Shown: one piece after another, positions 62,851 through 64,000 of the stretch
How the letters are laid out: the number at the start of each line of letters is the position of its first letter
Position numbering within the stretch: position 1 is the stretch's first letter
DNA from: Unio delphinus
Lineage: Eukaryota; Mollusca; Bivalvia; Unionida; Unionidae
Assembly (NCBI GenBank): GCA_029339505.1
Contig: JAQISU010000058.1
Span: 558,001 to 622,000, forward strand
Reading direction: 5' to 3'
DNA: 64,000 bases
Made by a program: the position numbers and the translations under genes
Notes under the pieces: generated by a model
Database searches by the model: none
What the model saw: only the letters and a program-made list of their open reading frames with translations
Told to the model about the DNA's origin: nothing

Positions 62851-63240
62851 TGATATAATCGTATTATCGAGTGACGACGATATCATCAATGATAATTGCG
62901 AGTATGCGGTTGATGCAATATGAAATTGAAGTAAGTAATTCTGCAGTTTACTCTGGCTGCATGATGATATCTTTTTTGCTATCCCGGTTAATATACCCCC
63001 GATTGTAGCCACCGCAGAAATGCAAATTGGAACTACGACCGGGGCAATCATTGTAACCGATGCAAGTATTATTCCGGCACCAGTGAGAACGCTTGACACC
63101 GAGTAGATAGTAACGTCAATTGCGGTGATTCTTCGTCGGTATTTTTTTATTTTTATTTGATACTCCTCAGTGAGGGTTTTGAGTCTATTCTGAAATTCTC
63201 TGACCTGATCATAGCGACATTGCGTCGATGACAAAGTCAT
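62692..63240 (-). CDS. 182-aa coiled-coil and hydrophobic-hairpin protein
   Basis: This is an intronless ORF with ATG at 63240 and stop at 62692, 66 bp after the stop of the upstream gene and 56 bp before the next start. Residues 10-40 are charged and heptad-like (QVREFQNRLKTLTEEYQIKI). Residues about 43-90 form two glycine-containing hydrophobic segments (SVSSVLTGAGIILASVTMI, then VVVPICISAVATIGGILTGI) that could be a membrane hairpin. Residues 95-155 are helical and include DNTIISDSEFSAMVSIFDSA. I remember companion proteins with the same order, including an ISDxEF segment, beside relatives of the 447-aa protein. Membrane activity is possible but unproven. The last 30 residues are duplicated downstream. 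Confidence 0.6.
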   Translation of the reverse strand: MTLSSTQCRYDQVREFQNRLKTLTEEYQIKIKKYRRRITAIDVTIYSVSSVLTGAGIILASVTMIAPVVVPICISAVATIGGILTGIAKKISSCSQSKLQNYLLQFHIASTAYSQLSLMISSSLDNTIISDSEFSAMVSIFDSAISKLERQHEYNNNDNTDGIRKHEPKKQNDLNNINITRL

Positions 63241-63306
63241 TGTTGTTATTTTAAATCCGCTAGTGTTTTCAATTATTTGTCATCGTTAGCGGGAATTGCT
63301 AGTACT

Positions 63307-64000
63307 TCAGTCGGAAAAATGAGCTACGAGTTCTAAACACCAGGCTATTTTTGATCTAATGGTGGAGCTATCAACCGCGACGACATTAAAGTTTTTTTTG
63401 CGACCATCCATAATTAACGTCGCGGTGCCACCAGAGTAGGTTTTACCGTCCGCGATCATATTAAATTGATCGATAGAGATCCACGTTAGCCTGTAGATAC
63501 CATCGACCCATGTTGGCTTGTAGTCAGGGCCCACTATGCCGGGGAGACCCAAGATACCGATGGATAATGTAGTATAACCGTCTCTTATCCAATCCATGGT
63601 TCCATGATTAACCGTATACACGATATTTTTAACGCCCGTGTAGTGATGTGGAATCTTTACCTTTTCAGATATTCTTTTCAGGTTAAAAAGATCGTCGAAA
63701 ATATCGAGATAATTTACCCTGATTTTGGTAGGATCTATTGTTTTTCCACTCTCCTCCCTGTTAGAGAAGAATAATGAAACCAGAAGGTCTTCAACTTTAA
63801 GCTCTGCTTGGGTTTTAATATGGTTGTCGATGTTAGAAAATTTCGTCGTGATATCTTGGAGGCTACTGCCCTCAAAGAACTTATTAACAATATCGCTGGT
63901 GTGCTTTTGTTTGTCAATAGCGCTTTTAATTTCCGCGAGAGTCATGCCTGTCAGCGATGTGGTTTCAGACACAGGTGTTCTCCCTAAAAATTTATCCACG
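63307..64000 (-). CDS. Uncharacterised protein, at least 230 aa, cut by window edge
   Basis: The frame is open to the edge of the window. The first codon inside is GTG, so the true start probably lies outside and the protein is longer. The first 100 visible residues look helical (LAEIKSAIDKQKH, ITTKFSNIDNHIKTQAELKV). The rest looks beta-rich, with GILGLPGIVGPDYKPTWVDG, YRLTWISIDQFNMI, TYSGGTATLIMDGRKKNF and a C-terminal RSKIAWCLELVAHFSD. I do not recognise the family. Same-strand order, the 66-bp gap to the next ORF and absence of introns tie it to the two genes downstream. A structural or attachment protein of the same element is one guess. Confidence 0.55.
   Translation of the reverse strand, partial: VDKFLGRTPVSETTSLTGMTLAEIKSAIDKQKHTSDIVNKFFEGSSLQDITTKFSNIDNHIKTQAELKVEDLLVSLFFSNREESGKTIDPTKIRVNYLDIFDDLFNLKRISEKVKIPHHYTGVKNIVYTVNHGTMDWIRDGYTTLSIGILGLPGIVGPDYKPTWVDGIYRLTWISIDQFNMIADGKTYSGGTATLIMDGRKKNFNVVAVDSSTIRSKIAWCLELVAHFSD

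Overview
This is a eukaryotic, AT-rich, repeat-laden window. It most resembles a marine invertebrate, probably a mollusc. The grounds are exons with canonical splice sites, tRNA-derived SINEs of a kind I associate with bivalves, several LINE families and very many micro- and minisatellites. The species assignment is an inference. No prokaryotic gene, tRNA gene, rRNA or CRISPR array was found.

Left part (about 2.3 to 25.4 kb, minus strand): this is one large-intron host gene, an ionotropic glutamate receptor of the NMDA GluN2 type. Four consecutive exons (13196-13057, 9970-9781, 6484-6346, 2553-2335) join with matching splice phases. They encode the second half of the amino-terminal domain and the start of the S1 ligand-binding segment. 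A further ATD exon lies at 25391-25189, and a probable one at 15366-15254 leaves a one-base phase conflict. The membrane segments lie beyond the left edge and the 5' exons were not found. The introns hold two hAT-type MITEs with perfect 8-bp target duplications, SINEs, a LINE fragment, a decayed transposon-borne gene and several minisatellites. A decayed LINE fills bases 1-1856.

Middle part (25.4 to 46 kb): there is almost no coding sequence. It carries a 41-bp satellite whose unit holds two small palindromes, several degenerate minisatellites, a 2.4-kb satellite of 40-bp monomers with higher-order structure, long TA and TC runs, a LINE with an ATC tail and a truncated SINE. One possible terminal exon (34927-34730) is unassigned.

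Right part (46 to 61 kb): three LINE families (46.2-50.3, 51.3-51.6 and 60.1-60.7, 54.2-56.6 kb) and a BED-finger hAT fragment lie among microsatellites.

Right edge (61.29 to 64 kb, minus strand): three intronless ORFs of 447, 182 and at least 230 codons sit 56 and 66 bp apart on one strand, unlike anything else here. The 447-aa protein carries sequence hallmarks of a family I remember recurring in invertebrate genomes in virus-like (Polinton or adintovirus-like) clusters. The 182-aa protein is a coiled-coil plus hydrophobic-hairpin protein of a type I remember beside it. The gene junction carries a tandem duplication showing that the two genes once overlapped. I read this as the edge of an endogenous virus-like element continuing past the window. 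It is the best candidate here for an undescribed system.
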